56,503 nt of DNA, from NCBI GenBank assembly GCA_016876015.1, contig VGOD01000011.1, positions 1 through 56,503 of the forward strand, written 5' to 3'. Below, piece after piece: positions 43,034-51,989 of this stretch (the first letter of the stretch is position 1; every line of letters starts with the position of its first letter). The stretch is from Chloroflexota bacterium. Its GTDB lineage: Bacteria > Chloroflexota > Anaerolineae > CG2-30-64-16. The notes under the pieces were generated by a model that saw only the letters and a program-made list of their open reading frames with translations, was not told the origin of the DNA and ran no database searches. The translations under genes and the position numbers were made by a program.

Positions 43034-45169
43034 CTACTTGCCAGCAGGACACACAGAACCTGGGTCGTCGCCCAGGGATCGGCACGCCGCCGCCCGAAAG
43101 GGGCCCTGCGGCGCCAGCTCCAGGTAGCGCCGCCACCAGAAAGCGGCGGTTTCGCGGTCCTGATTCTCCTCGCTGGTCAGCGCCAGCAGCGCGCAGATGT
43201 CAGGATCGGACCGATTGGCCGCCTGCGCCAGGCGGAACTGCGCCAGCGCCTCGGCCAGCCGTCCCTGCTGCCGATACGCCTCGCCGGCCAGGCGCGCCGG
43301 CCAGTATTGGGCGGCCTCCGCGGGCGGCAGGGCGGCCAGGATGAGCAGCGCCTCTTCGGCGCGTTGCAGAGCGACCGCGCTCGCTGCCAGTCCCAGTTGC
43401 GTCTGGATGTCGTTCGGCATCCGCGCCAGGACCGAGCGATAGAGATCGATCGCTGCGCGGTGCAGGCCCAGCAGCCTGAGCTCCCCTGCCGCCTCGCGCA
43501 TGGCGAGAGGATCATGCTCGGCCGCGGCCAGTTGCGCGGCGCGGCGCAGGACGCGCTCTGCGCCAACGCCATCGCCGGCCTGGCGATAGGCGCGGCCCAG
43601 GCTGGTCCACACCGACGCGGCCGCTGGCAACGGCAGCCGCTCGACTTCGGCCGCCAGCGTCGCCGGCGCCACCTGATCGCCCACGTAGACCAGGTGCAGG
43701 TCGCCCCACAGCGCCAGATCCACGTGGGGCAGGGGACGCCAGGCGCCGCTCAGCTTATCTTCGGGGTCGAAGGCGCGTTGGATGTTGTTCACGACCAACC
43801 AGGCGCGCGGCTGGCCGGCTAACTGGCTGCGCAGCTCGTCTGGCTGGCGAGCATCGCGGATGAGCGGCCGCTGTTCTGGTTGCGCATAGAAGCTGGCCAC
43901 CTCTGGCATCCACGGCGCATAGAGCGGGATCGGCGGCGCCGACTCTACCAGGCGCGCCAGCCCACGCCAGTCGTGCTTGTGGATCGCGTAGTAGGCGCGC
44001 AGACCTGGCAACAGCATCAGACAGGCCAGGCCGCCCAGCAACAGGGCGCCGGCATCGCGCCAGACCGGCCGCCTGACCAGGCCGGCGATGACTCCAGCCA
44101 GCCAGCCGGCGCCGGCCGCGATCAGAAGCGAGAACATCGGCCCCCAGAAGATGAAGTAGCGATAGGGGATCGGCTGGCGCGGCATGACGAGCAGAAACAC
44201 AGCCGACGGCAGAAACCACAAGACAACGAAACGCAGGACGCGCCGCTCGCGGCCGAGAAGCAGGCCGGCGACGCCCAACACGGCCAGCAGCACGAAGCCT
44301 TTGCGCCAGGGAGAGGCAGCCCCCGCGCCCAGCGCGTACGCCAGTTCCCGCAGCAGTGGGAGGGAGAACAGGCGCGCGGTTGCCGCCTCAGTTGCGCTGC
44401 CCGACCGGCCAGTCATCTGCGCGAGCTGTTGTCCGCCCTGGATCAGCCAGGGCGCGAAGAACACGAAGGGCGCCGCCATCACGACGAGATACAGAGCGAA
44501 GCGCCGCGGGTCGCGGGGCAATGACCATGACACGGACCATGCCCCATAGAGCGCCAGGCCGACCAGCGGCAGGACGGCGAAGTAGTGGGTATAGAGCGCG
44601 GCCGCGCCGCCGATCAACCAAAGCGCCCATGCCATATAGCGCGGCGCAGACGGCTCTGCTGTCCGCTCGCGTTGGGTCGCGATCGTCAGACCCCAGGCTG
44701 CAACCAGCGTCCAGCACACCAGAAAGGCGTAATGCCGCGCCTCCTGCGCATATTCTACCTGGAACGGCGTCAGGGCGAACAGCGCCGCCGCGACCAGGCC
44801 GACAGCGCGGCCTCTGGCGGACCGCCAGAGGCTCCGCACGAGCGCGTAGAGCACGCCCGCGGCTGCGACGCTCGCCCACACCGAAGGCAGACGCGCGGCG
44901 ATCTCGACGCCCGGCCCGCTGAACAGGCGCAGCGAAGCCCAAACAGCATAGTAGTGCAAAGGCGGGTGGATGTCGTAACGCAGCAGAATGGGCGCAATAG
45001 CGGCCAGCGGGCCACGCGCCAGCCCGGCCGTCAGGATTTCATCGAACCACAGGCTTTCTCGCGCCAGGTCCCAAGCGCGGACCGCCAGGGCGATCAGCAA
45101 TACCACAGGCAAGCCCAACGCGCCTGACGACAGATGGAACGCCCTGGCAGTCAAGCGATGTTCTGCCAT
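43034..45169 (-). CDS. GT39-like membrane glycosyltransferase with TPR tail (paralogue)
   Basis: A 711-residue paralogue of the preceding protein. The outer-loop acidic pair is in SLWFDEILTAG, followed by DIHPPLHYYA and EYAQEARHYA. Multiple hydrophobic helices reach to about residue 410. The C-terminal region carries TPR-like helices (LGLAASAVALQRAEEALLILAALPPAEAAQYWPARLAGEAYRQQGRLAEALAQFRLAQAANRSDP). It overlaps the methyltransferase gene by 19 bases at its start; ATG 45169 or 45175. The two GT39 genes, the methyltransferase and the sugar transferases form one minus-strand block, probably for a surface glycan. Confidence 0.85.
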   Translation of the reverse strand: MAEHRLTARAFHLSSGALGLPVVLLIALAVRAWDLARESLWFDEILTAGLARGPLAAIAPILLRYDIHPPLHYYAVWASLRLFSGPGVEIAARLPSVWASVAAAGVLYALVRSLWRSARGRAVGLVAAALFALTPFQVEYAQEARHYAFLVCWTLVAAWGLTIATQRERTAEPSAPRYMAWALWLIGGAAALYTHYFAVLPLVGLALYGAWSVSWSLPRDPRRFALYLVVMAAPFVFFAPWLIQGGQQLAQMTGRSGSATEAATARLFSLPLLRELAYALGAGAASPWRKGFVLLAVLGVAGLLLGRERRVLRFVVLWFLPSAVFLLVMPRQPIPYRYFIFWGPMFSLLIAAGAGWLAGVIAGLVRRPVWRDAGALLLGGLACLMLLPGLRAYYAIHKHDWRGLARLVESAPPIPLYAPWMPEVASFYAQPEQRPLIRDARQPDELRSQLAGQPRAWLVVNNIQRAFDPEDKLSGAWRPLPHVDLALWGDLHLVYVGDQVAPATLAAEVERLPLPAAASVWTSLGRAYRQAGDGVGAERVLRRAAQLAAAEHDPLAMREAAGELRLLGLHRAAIDLYRSVLARMPNDIQTQLGLAASAVALQRAEEALLILAALPPAEAAQYWPARLAGEAYRQQGRLAEALAQFRLAQAANRSDPDICALLALTSEENQDRETAAFWWRRYLELAPQGPFRAAACRSLGDDPGSVCPAGK

Positions 45170-46005
45170 GCCCACACATCCTGGTGATCGTCCCAGCCGG
45201 CCGGGACGAAATGAACGAGCCGGAGCGCGGGGGCGAACTGCGCCTGGATGAATTGGCGCAGATAGTCCCGCCGATGGATCGCGATGCCCAACCCCTCGCC
45301 TCCGCGATAGGGTGCGAAGTAGGCGCCCTGGCCGGCGACCCCGCCGCGAAAAGCCGGTTCCAGCCCCGCGAACTCCGGGCCATAGCTCGCCAGCCGATCG
45401 AGGCAGCTTTCGCCCTGGGTCGTGAAGATCAGCAGCCCGGCCGGTGCGGTTGTCTCGGCCAGCACGGCGAGCAGGTCGCGGCCCCTGGCGATGGGAAGAT
45501 GGGTGAACAGCGACCCGACCCAGATCAGATCGTAGCGCCGCGGAAACGTGACCGCGCGGAAGTCAGCGTGCGAAAACAACGGCTCCGCGCCGAACTCGGC
45601 TGCGCAGAAGCGCACCGCCTGGCGGTCAACGTCGCAGGCGGTGATCTGCGCGGGCGGGATGCGCTGCGCCAGCCGCCGCAACACGCGGCCGTAGCCGCAC
45701 GCGAAATCGAGGCACGCGGTCACATCGACCCACTCGCGGCCGGCCGCGTGCAGCGCAGCCTCGATGTTCGCCATGGCCGAGAGGCCCACAGCCACATAGC
45801 GCTGGAGATCCTCCTGGGCCGGCGACGCCAACATGTAGTCCTCGTTGTGGATGCGACCAGGAACGCCGCCATAAGCTCGCGCGGCCAGGGCCAGAGGCAG
45901 CAGGCGCCGCGCCCGGCGCCATCCCTTCCGCATGAGATGATAGAGAGCCAGGGGCATCACGCGCTTCAGAGCACTACGCGCGCCGCGGACACCGCGAAAG
46001 AGCAT
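45151..46005 (-). CDS. Class I SAM-dependent methyltransferase
   Basis: A 284-residue Rossmann-fold methyltransferase. Motif I is CLDFACGYGRVLRRLA (about residues 100-115). The acidic loop is TACDVDRQAVRFC, and motif IV/V are DLIWVGSLFTHLP and LLAVLAETTAPAGLLIFTT. The N-terminal 40 residues are basic and may be membrane-associated. I start it at ATG 46005. It overlaps the GT39 gene and so is co-translated. Methylation of a glycan residue is plausible from context, but the substrate is not identifiable. Confidence 0.82.
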   Translation of the reverse strand: MLFRGVRGARSALKRVMPLALYHLMRKGWRRARRLLPLALAARAYGGVPGRIHNEDYMLASPAQEDLQRYVAVGLSAMANIEAALHAAGREWVDVTACLDFACGYGRVLRRLAQRIPPAQITACDVDRQAVRFCAAEFGAEPLFSHADFRAVTFPRRYDLIWVGSLFTHLPIARGRDLLAVLAETTAPAGLLIFTTQGESCLDRLASYGPEFAGLEPAFRGGVAGQGAYFAPYRGGEGLGIAIHRRDYLRQFIQAQFAPALRLVHFVPAGWDDHQDVWAWQNIA

Positions 46006-46049
46006 GGTGATCTCTGTCCTCCTTCGTGAACTGGCCTGCAAATGGGCGG

Positions 46050-46150
46050 GTTCGTAGTAGCGACTTCAGTCGCCGTGGCCCGCGCCGAACGACTGAAGTC
46101 GTTACTACGAACGTTTTCGTCCCCCGTGGCGCCGGCCGCGGCATGAGCAA
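46050..46150. repeat. 23-bp inverted repeat with GC tail
   Basis: Arms at 46050-46072 and 46090-46112 match at 22 of 23 positions around a 17-base loop; the core is CGACTTCAGTCG. Behind it comes CGTTTTCGTC and GGCGCCGGCCGCGGCATGAGCAAC (46128-46151 region), the same tail seen at 37978. A run of CAACCTC-type short repeats follows to about 46195. The gap 46006-46187 holds no gene. Confidence 0.8.
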
Positions 46151-46187
46151 CTCAACCTCAACTTCGGCCTCAACCCCAACCTCCGCC

Positions 46188-47564
46188 TCACCCGTCTGCC
46201 AGCTTGCGGAACGCCTCGTAGCTGCGCCGCGCACACTCCGAGATTGCGATCGGATGGAAGCCCATCACCTCGGCGTAGAGCGTGTCGTTGAGCGGCATGA
46301 TCCACCGCCTGGGCAAGGCCGAGGCGCCGAGCAGCGCACCCATGATCGAGCCGACGGTGGCGCCGTTACAGTCGGTGTCCCACCCGCCGAGCACCGCGGT
46401 AGCGATCGCCTGCTCGAAATCTCCGCGGGCGAAGATCAGCGCAGCCGTGACCAGGGCCGCGTTGTTGTTGGTGTGCACCGGATGGTAGTGGTTGAATGCA
46501 TCCCACACCTGGCCCACCAGCTCGACTTGATCGGCGGCGCGGCGAGCCATCTCCGCGGCCCGTTGCACGTCGTGGGCCAGCCGGCAGTTGGCTGGGATTT
46601 GACCCAGGCCGATCTGGATGAGCTTTTCGACATCATGCTCCACGAACGCGGCGGCGATCAGCGCGGCCACGTACATCGCGCCGTAGATGCCGTTCTTGAC
46701 GTGCGAGAGTGACGCGTCGCGCCAGGCCAGTTCTGCGGCCAGCTCGGGCCGGCCGGCCGCGGCGTAGGCATAGCCGTCCACGCGGATTTGCGCGCCGATC
46801 CATTCGCGATACGGATTCAGATGGGTGCGCACCCATGCCAGGCTGGCGCTCGGATCGGCCGGCCGTGTGGGTTGCACGTGCGCTGTGACGTGCGCGAAGT
46901 TAAGGTAGGCCTGCGTCTCGGCCGTGCACACCTGCCGATAGGTCAGCCGGTTGTGCCACAGCCGGCCCACGTCCCAGGCGTCGAAGTCGAACCCGCGCTC
47001 CTCGACCATCGCCAGCCCCAGCACGGTGTAGCGGATGTCGTCGTCTGACTCCATGAAGCGGATCTTCTCAGCCTGGCTGTTGGGGCAGCGGACGTAGAGG
47101 CCGTGCGTCTCGGCCGCGCGGGAGCGGCCCGGCGTGTAGCCCCGGATCGGCCAGGCATCCGCGCCCTCGAACCAGAGCTTGACGTTGAGCCAGCCTGGCC
47201 GGCCGTCGGCGCCGTGGAAGTAGGGGCCGGTCTCCAACGGTTTGCCCAATGCGCAGCCCGCGCACCGTCCCAACCACGCGCCGTCGAACCTGTCCATCCA
47301 GGCGCCCTTCATCAGGCTGGCGGCCGGCGGCCGCGGGGTCGGGGGCCGCTGGCTGCGGATCGCGGCCAGATCGGACGGCTCGCTGAAGGGGAAATCGGGA
47401 CGGATCGGCAGCGCCATCAGTTCGCGATAGAGGGCCATGAGATGCGCTTCGTCGGCGCCGGCCGCGGCCACGCGCTCCGCAAAGCCTGTGACATCGCAAC
47501 CCTCGCTCGCCCGTTGATTGACTTCCTCGCGGATCAGATTCGGTAAGGTATCCCAGCCTGCCAT
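46188..47564 (-). CDS. ADP-ribosylglycohydrolase-family protein
   Basis: A 458-residue member of the ADP-ribosyl-glycohydrolase (DraG/ARH) fold. The N-terminal 110 residues are extra. The core starts DRFDGAWLGRCAGCALGKPLE. Metal-binding acidic clusters are SDDDIRYTVLGL and, near the C-terminus, LGGWDTDCNGATVGSIMGALLG, the two-magnesium signature. It would remove ADP-ribose from protein, or hydrolyse a related glycosidic bond. The ATG at 47564 has AGGAGGCGAC directly upstream. A longer frame to 48014 runs only through repeats. It stands alone among repeats. Confidence 0.85.
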   Translation of the reverse strand: MAGWDTLPNLIREEVNQRASEGCDVTGFAERVAAAGADEAHLMALYRELMALPIRPDFPFSEPSDLAAIRSQRPPTPRPPAASLMKGAWMDRFDGAWLGRCAGCALGKPLETGPYFHGADGRPGWLNVKLWFEGADAWPIRGYTPGRSRAAETHGLYVRCPNSQAEKIRFMESDDDIRYTVLGLAMVEERGFDFDAWDVGRLWHNRLTYRQVCTAETQAYLNFAHVTAHVQPTRPADPSASLAWVRTHLNPYREWIGAQIRVDGYAYAAAGRPELAAELAWRDASLSHVKNGIYGAMYVAALIAAAFVEHDVEKLIQIGLGQIPANCRLAHDVQRAAEMARRAADQVELVGQVWDAFNHYHPVHTNNNAALVTAALIFARGDFEQAIATAVLGGWDTDCNGATVGSIMGALLGASALPRRWIMPLNDTLYAEVMGFHPIAISECARRSYEAFRKLADG

Positions 47565-47689
47565 GTCGCCTCCTGCAGAGAGGATGATCGTACAGGCGCT
47601 ATTATAGGGCAGGTTGCTGCGATTTGACCAATGGCCGCGGCGCGGTAACAGGCCCGCCAGGAACCAAAGCGGCTGGCCTGAAGATCGCC

Positions 47690-47990
47690 GCACCGGTCTC
47701 ACGCCAAGACGCCAAGACGCGAAGATGACTGGCAGAACCGCCCTGCTCTTTGCGCTCTTTGCGCCTTGGCGTGAGCTTTTCATCCGCCGTCCCACGGGGA
47801 GGCTGCGCGCCCTGGCCTGCATGGCGCAGCCAGGGCAGGCTGGCGCCGCGGCCGGCATGGGCAACCGGCCACCACGGTCGAGCCCTCTGCAAGGGGGCTG
47901 CAGAACGCTGCCCCAGTTCCCCTGAAGGGGGCCTCCATGCTGCGTGTTGCCATACCGGCAACACGCCACCTGTAGACTGGGGTCAAGATC
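47690..47990. repeat. Composite intergenic repeat cluster
   Basis: The 451-base gap before the CRISPR region contains no gene. It holds CCAAGACGCCAAGACGCGAAGA-type tandem units and a matching TTTGCGCTCTTTGCGCCTTGG (about 47747-47769). CACGGGGAGGCTGCGC follows (47793, as at 2776). A GCCCTGGC/GCCAGGGC inverted pair lies inside a GGCGCCGCGGCCGGCATGGG motif region (47809-47862). A GTGTTGCC/GGCAACAC hairpin is near 47944-47966. Confidence 0.7.
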
Positions 47991-48015
47991 AGACACCAGC
48001 CTACAGGAGGGCAAT

Positions 48016-48216
48016 ATGGGACGGCAAACGGATCCGCAGCGGTTAGAACAGATCCACGACTACATCAGCCAACACCCCGGCGTCCGGCCGGCCGAGATCG
48101 CCAAGCAGCTCGCAGCGCCGCGTTCCAGCGTGACGCGCGCGCTGCCGGCGTTGGAGGAGGCGGGCTATCTGCTCAGCGAGGACCGCAAGGGCGGATTGTG
48201 GCCATTTCGGCGGTGA
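48016..48216 (+). CDS. Small winged-helix DNA-binding protein
   Basis: A 66-residue protein consisting of one winged helix-turn-helix: DPQRLEQIHDYISQHPGVRPAEIAKQLAAPRSSVTRALPALEEAGYLLSEDRKGGLWPF. The pattern resembles the MarR/IclR or DeoR-like recognition unit, without an effector domain. The ATG at 48016 has CAGGAGG six bases before it. It lies 50 bases upstream of the cas promoter, in the same direction. It may regulate the CRISPR operon or itself; this is positional inference. Confidence 0.7.
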   Translation: MGRQTDPQRLEQIHDYISQHPGVRPAEIAKQLAAPRSSVTRALPALEEAGYLLSEDRKGGLWPFRR

Positions 48217-48240
48217 ACCTGGGGGCGAGTTCGCGATTTG

Positions 48241-48272
48241 TTGCGGAATTCGGCGCGCGAGCGTGGTATAAT
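48241..48272 (+). promoter_or_regulatory. Predicted extended -10 promoter of the cas operon
   Basis: TGGTATAAT (48264-48272) is an extended consensus -10, 38 bases before the ATG of the WYL-Cas3 gene. TTGCGG at 48241 (20-base spacer) is a weak -35 candidate. No separate cas promoter is obvious further downstream, so the whole cascade may depend on this. Confidence 0.6.
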
Positions 48273-48310
48273 GGGGCAAACCTGGACACCTGTTGTCGGA
48301 GATGACACCC

Positions 48311-51300
48311 ATGAATCGTGCTCAGGAAAAAGCTCAGCGTCTGTTGCAGATCGAGAAACTGCTGTGGGCGCACCCCGAAGGCCTCACCCGCGCCGAGATT
48401 GCACGCCGGCTGGGCCTCAACCGCTCGACGATCACCAAGTACCTCGCCCACGATCAACTGCCCAAGAGCATCTACGAAGACGACCTGGATGGCAACAAGC
48501 TGAAGCTGGATCGCAACGCCGACCTGACGAAGACCTCATTCAGCTTGCACGAGGTGATGGCGATCCACCTGGCGACGCGGCTGCTGGCGACGCGCACTGA
48601 CAAGCAGAACCCGCACGCCGCGTCCGCGCTGCGCAAGCTGGGCGTGGCGCTGGCGCGGCTGGATCGGAACGTCAGCGGTCACCTGCTGCGCTCGGCCGAC
48701 GTGATGGACGAGGACGCCAACTTCCGCGATCCGGTCTACCTGAAGGTGCTGGAGACGCTGACCGAGGCGTGGTCGGCCGGGCGCAAGGTGCGGCTCAGCC
48801 ACCAGAAGGGGGACGGCAAGATCAGCGACTATCTCTTCTCGCCCTACTTCATCGAACCGTATGCCGTGGGCCAGACCGCGCACGCCATCGGCTGGCGGGA
48901 GGCGGCCGACGCGGGCGCGACCCTGCCGCCCGCGCTGCGCACGCTGAAGATCGAGCGCATCCGCGCCGCGGCCATCACCCATGACCGCTACGAGATCCCG
49001 GCCGACTTCGACCCCGGCGTGCTGCTGCGGGACGCCTGGGGCATCTGGTACAGCGACGAGGCGCCGGTGGAGGTGACACTGCGCTTCCATCCCCGCGTGG
49101 CGCTGCGGGTGCGCGAGACGCGCTGGCACCCCTCGCAGCAGATCGAGGAGCAGGCCGACGGCTCGCTGCTGTGGCGGGCGCGCGTGGCCGAGGTACAGGA
49201 GATGGTTCCGTGGATAAGGGGGTGGGGGGCGGATGTGGAGGCGGTGGGGCCACCAGAACTGCGCGAGGTGTTGGAAAAAGAGGTTCGACGGTTGACTGCG
49301 CTTTACAACGTTGCCGAGCTGCCCAAGCCGCCGCTTTATCAACTGCTGTGGGCCAAAGCAGAACGCAAGACCGGTCGGATGCATCCCTTGATCTGTCACA
49401 TGCTCGATGTGGGACAGGTGACGCAGGCGCTTTGGCGTGAGGTGCTGACCGATAGCCTGCGTGGTCAGTTTGCCAACGCGTTGGGGCTGGATACAGAAGC
49501 CACTGGTCGGCTGCTGGCTTTCTGGGCGGCGCTGCACGACCTGGGCAAGGCCAGCCCGGCGTTCCAACGCCAGGTCAAACCCCTGGAAGCCAGGCTGGCG
49601 GCGGCAGGTCTGCCCTTCCCCAAGCTCTTTTCCCAAGAATTCAGCCCGCACGGGACGATCTCGACCCTGGCGCTGGAAGATGCGCTGCAATCCCAAACTG
49701 GACTGGGGCCTCGACCCGCCAAGCGGATCGCGCTGGCGCTCGGCGGGCATCATGGGGCGTGGCCGCAGCCAGGAGCTACGGATCGGCTGAAGCCGGATCA
49801 GGTCGGCGGAAAAGAATGGGATGCCGTCCGGCTGGAGCTTGTTCGCACGCTGCGGGACGTGTTTGATCCGCCATCGCTACCCGTCTGGATTGTCAACCGC
49901 ACCGATGAAAACGTCTTCTTGACGCTGTTTTCGGGCCTGACTTCGGTGGCGGATTGGATCGGCTCGGTAGAAAGCTACTTCCCGTATGTTGAACCGCCGC
50001 TCGACCCGCGGCGTTATGCCGAACGAGCGGCGGGGCAGGCGCGACGGGCGCTGGCCGACCTTGAGTGGACAGGCTATCAGCCGCCGGCCACGGTGCGCCG
50101 TTTCGAGGAGTTGTTCCCGTTTCCTCCCAGCCCCATGCAAGAGACGGTGGTGGAACTGGCCGAGAAGCTGAATGGCCCAGCGCTGGTGCTGATCGAAGCG
50201 CCGACCGGCTCCGGCAAGACCGAGGCTGCGTTGTATCTGGCCGATCGGTGGGCGCAGGGTGAGCAGCAGCGTGGGCTGTACGTGGCGATGCCGACGATGG
50301 CGACCAGCAATCAGATGCACGGCCGCGTGGCGGCTGTGCTGCGCTCACGCTACGGCGCAGATGTCATCGAGCCGCTGTTGGTACATAGCCAGGCGCGTTG
50401 GCTGGCCGAAACGCCGCCACCCGAAATCGTTTCGGACGATGAACGGGCCAGCGCCTCGACGCGCTCGATGGCATGGTTCTTGCCGCGCAAACGCAGCCTG
50501 CTGGCACCGTTCGGCGTGGGCACGGTGGATCAATCGTTGATCAGCGTCCTGCAAACCCGTCATTTCTTCGTGCGCCTGTTCGGATTGAGCCACAAGACCG
50601 TGATCTTCGATGAAGTACACGCCTACGACACCTACATGTCAACCTTGTTTGAGCAGTTGTTGGGCTGGCTGCGCGCAGTGGGAACGTCAGTCGTGCTGCT
50701 CTCGGCCACGCTGCCCGCACAAACGCGGCGAGATCTGGTGCAGGCGTATGCAGGGAACGCAGTCGAGGTGCTGGCTGCGGCGTATCCTGCCATTACGTGG
50801 GCTGCGGGCGGTCAGGTTGGTGTAACCCCGCTGCCCAAGGCTGAGAATCGAGCGGTGGCCCTGGAATGGATTCGACGCGATCCTGTGGGCATCGTGGCTC
50901 GATTGCAGGACGCGCTGCGCGAGGGTGGTTGCGCGGCGGTGATCTGCAACACTGTCGCGCGCAGCCAGGAGGTCTATCGGGCGGTGTGTGATGCGAAATT
51001 GGTGGAGGAGGGCGACCTGATCCTCTTCCACGCCCGCACTCCCTTTGCCTGGCGCGATCAGACTGAAAGGGAGGTGTTGGGCCGATTCGGCAAAGGAGGT
51101 AAACGACCGCAGAAAGCCGTTGTTGTCGCCACCCAGGTGATCGAGCAAAGCCTCGATCTGGACTTCGATATGATGATCAGCGATTTGGCACCCGTGGACC
51201 TTTTACTGCAACGGGCGGGGCGGTTGCACCGGCATCCACGCCCGTATCGCCCAGCGCCGGTTGCCGCGGCGCGCTTGCTGGTGGCCGTGGACGAAGCGGA

Positions 51301-51979
51301 GGAGTTTCCCGAGTTCGGCAGCGACGCCTACGTCTACGAGTCGTATGTCCTGTTGCGCTCGCTTCTGGCGTTGCAGGGACGCGACCGGTTGATCTTGCCG
51401 CAAGAAGAACCGTCTGACCTGATTGAGGCCGTGTACGGAGAGAAGGTGCCTGACGGCTTGTCGCCATCCTGGGCGGCGAAACTGGCGCAGACGCGGCAGA
51501 AGATGACGCGCGGCGATGACAAGGAGGTCTTCGAGGCGCGCAAGCGGCTGATCCGTGCGCCGCATGATGAGCGACTGTTGGTTGATTCCAACGCCGATCT
51601 GGAGGAAGACGCTCCCGCGGTGAACGAGACCTTCCAGGCGCTCACCCGCCTGGGTGATCCCAGCATTGACGTGGTCTGCTTGCACGCTGTCGGGGCAGAT
51701 CTGAATACGGAGCCAAATGGTACAGGCAAGGCCGTGAAACTGGAGCAGAAGCCGGATGTCGAGTTGACCGGACACCTGGCCCGCCACACGGTCTCGCTAT
51801 CGCAGCGCAGCATTTTCGAGTATTATCTCAAGCAAGAAGTTCCCTCTGGCTGGCGCGAGCACTCGTTGCTGAACAATCACCGAGTTGCCATCTTCGTGAA
51901 CGGATCGTGCCCACTGGCCGGCACGCCGTATACCTTGCGCCTCAGCCGCGATTTGGGGCTGGAGATTCTGAAGGGATAG
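48311..51979 (+). CDS. cas3: HTH-WYL regulator fused to Cas3 nuclease-helicase (type I-E)
   Basis: A single 1222-residue frame. Residues 5-50 form a helix-turn-helix (LLQIEKLLWAHPEGLTRAEIARRLGLNRSTITKYL). A WYL-type sensor spans about 125-330, ending with WIRGWGADVEAVGPPELREVLEKEVRRLTALY, the normal C-terminus of WYL regulators; the eponymous triad itself is degenerate (TAHAIGW). Cas3 begins at about 338: HD residues His358, His409-Asp410, His447 and His480-481, then helicase Walker A with Lys636 in APTGSGKT, DEVH (767-770), SAT (798-800) and QRAGR (967-971). All catalytic motifs are present. Cas3 degrades DNA targeted by Cascade. ATG at 48311 is preferred (GGAG nine bases upstream) over TTG at 48293. 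Normally the two are separate genes. Confidence 0.9.
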   Translation: MNRAQEKAQRLLQIEKLLWAHPEGLTRAEIARRLGLNRSTITKYLAHDQLPKSIYEDDLDGNKLKLDRNADLTKTSFSLHEVMAIHLATRLLATRTDKQNPHAASALRKLGVALARLDRNVSGHLLRSADVMDEDANFRDPVYLKVLETLTEAWSAGRKVRLSHQKGDGKISDYLFSPYFIEPYAVGQTAHAIGWREAADAGATLPPALRTLKIERIRAAAITHDRYEIPADFDPGVLLRDAWGIWYSDEAPVEVTLRFHPRVALRVRETRWHPSQQIEEQADGSLLWRARVAEVQEMVPWIRGWGADVEAVGPPELREVLEKEVRRLTALYNVAELPKPPLYQLLWAKAERKTGRMHPLICHMLDVGQVTQALWREVLTDSLRGQFANALGLDTEATGRLLAFWAALHDLGKASPAFQRQVKPLEARLAAAGLPFPKLFSQEFSPHGTISTLALEDALQSQTGLGPRPAKRIALALGGHHGAWPQPGATDRLKPDQVGGKEWDAVRLELVRTLRDVFDPPSLPVWIVNRTDENVFLTLFSGLTSVADWIGSVESYFPYVEPPLDPRRYAERAAGQARRALADLEWTGYQPPATVRRFEELFPFPPSPMQETVVELAEKLNGPALVLIEAPTGSGKTEAALYLADRWAQGEQQRGLYVAMPTMATSNQMHGRVAAVLRSRYGADVIEPLLVHSQARWLAETPPPEIVSDDERASASTRSMAWFLPRKRSLLAPFGVGTVDQSLISVLQTRHFFVRLFGLSHKTVIFDEVHAYDTYMSTLFEQLLGWLRAVGTSVVLLSATLPAQTRRDLVQAYAGNAVEVLAAAYPAITWAAGGQVGVTPLPKAENRAVALEWIRRDPVGIVARLQDALREGGCAAVICNTVARSQEVYRAVCDAKLVEEGDLILFHARTPFAWRDQTEREVLGRFGKGGKRPQKAVVVATQVIEQSLDLDFDMMISDLAPVDLLLQRAGRLHRHPRPYRPAPVAAARLLVAVDEAEEFPEFGSDAYVYESYVLLRSLLALQGRDRLILPQEEPSDLIEAVYGEKVPDGLSPSWAAKLAQTRQKMTRGDDKEVFEARKRLIRAPHDERLLVDSNADLEEDAPAVNETFQALTRLGDPSIDVVCLHAVGADLNTEPNGTGKAVKLEQKPDVELTGHLARHTVSLSQRSIFEYYLKQEVPSGWREHSLLNNHRVAIFVNGSCPLAGTPYTLRLSRDLGLEILKG

Positions 51980-51989
51980 AGCGTATGGG

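Noticed and set aside
47565..48014. N-terminal extension of the ADP-ribosylglycohydrolase to 48014
   Set aside because: It consists of intergenic repeats; a strong ribosome site and the family start are at 47564.
48216..48310. CRISPR array in the gap before cas3
   Set aside because: No regularly spaced direct repeats are present here or anywhere in the window; the array is probably beyond 56503.
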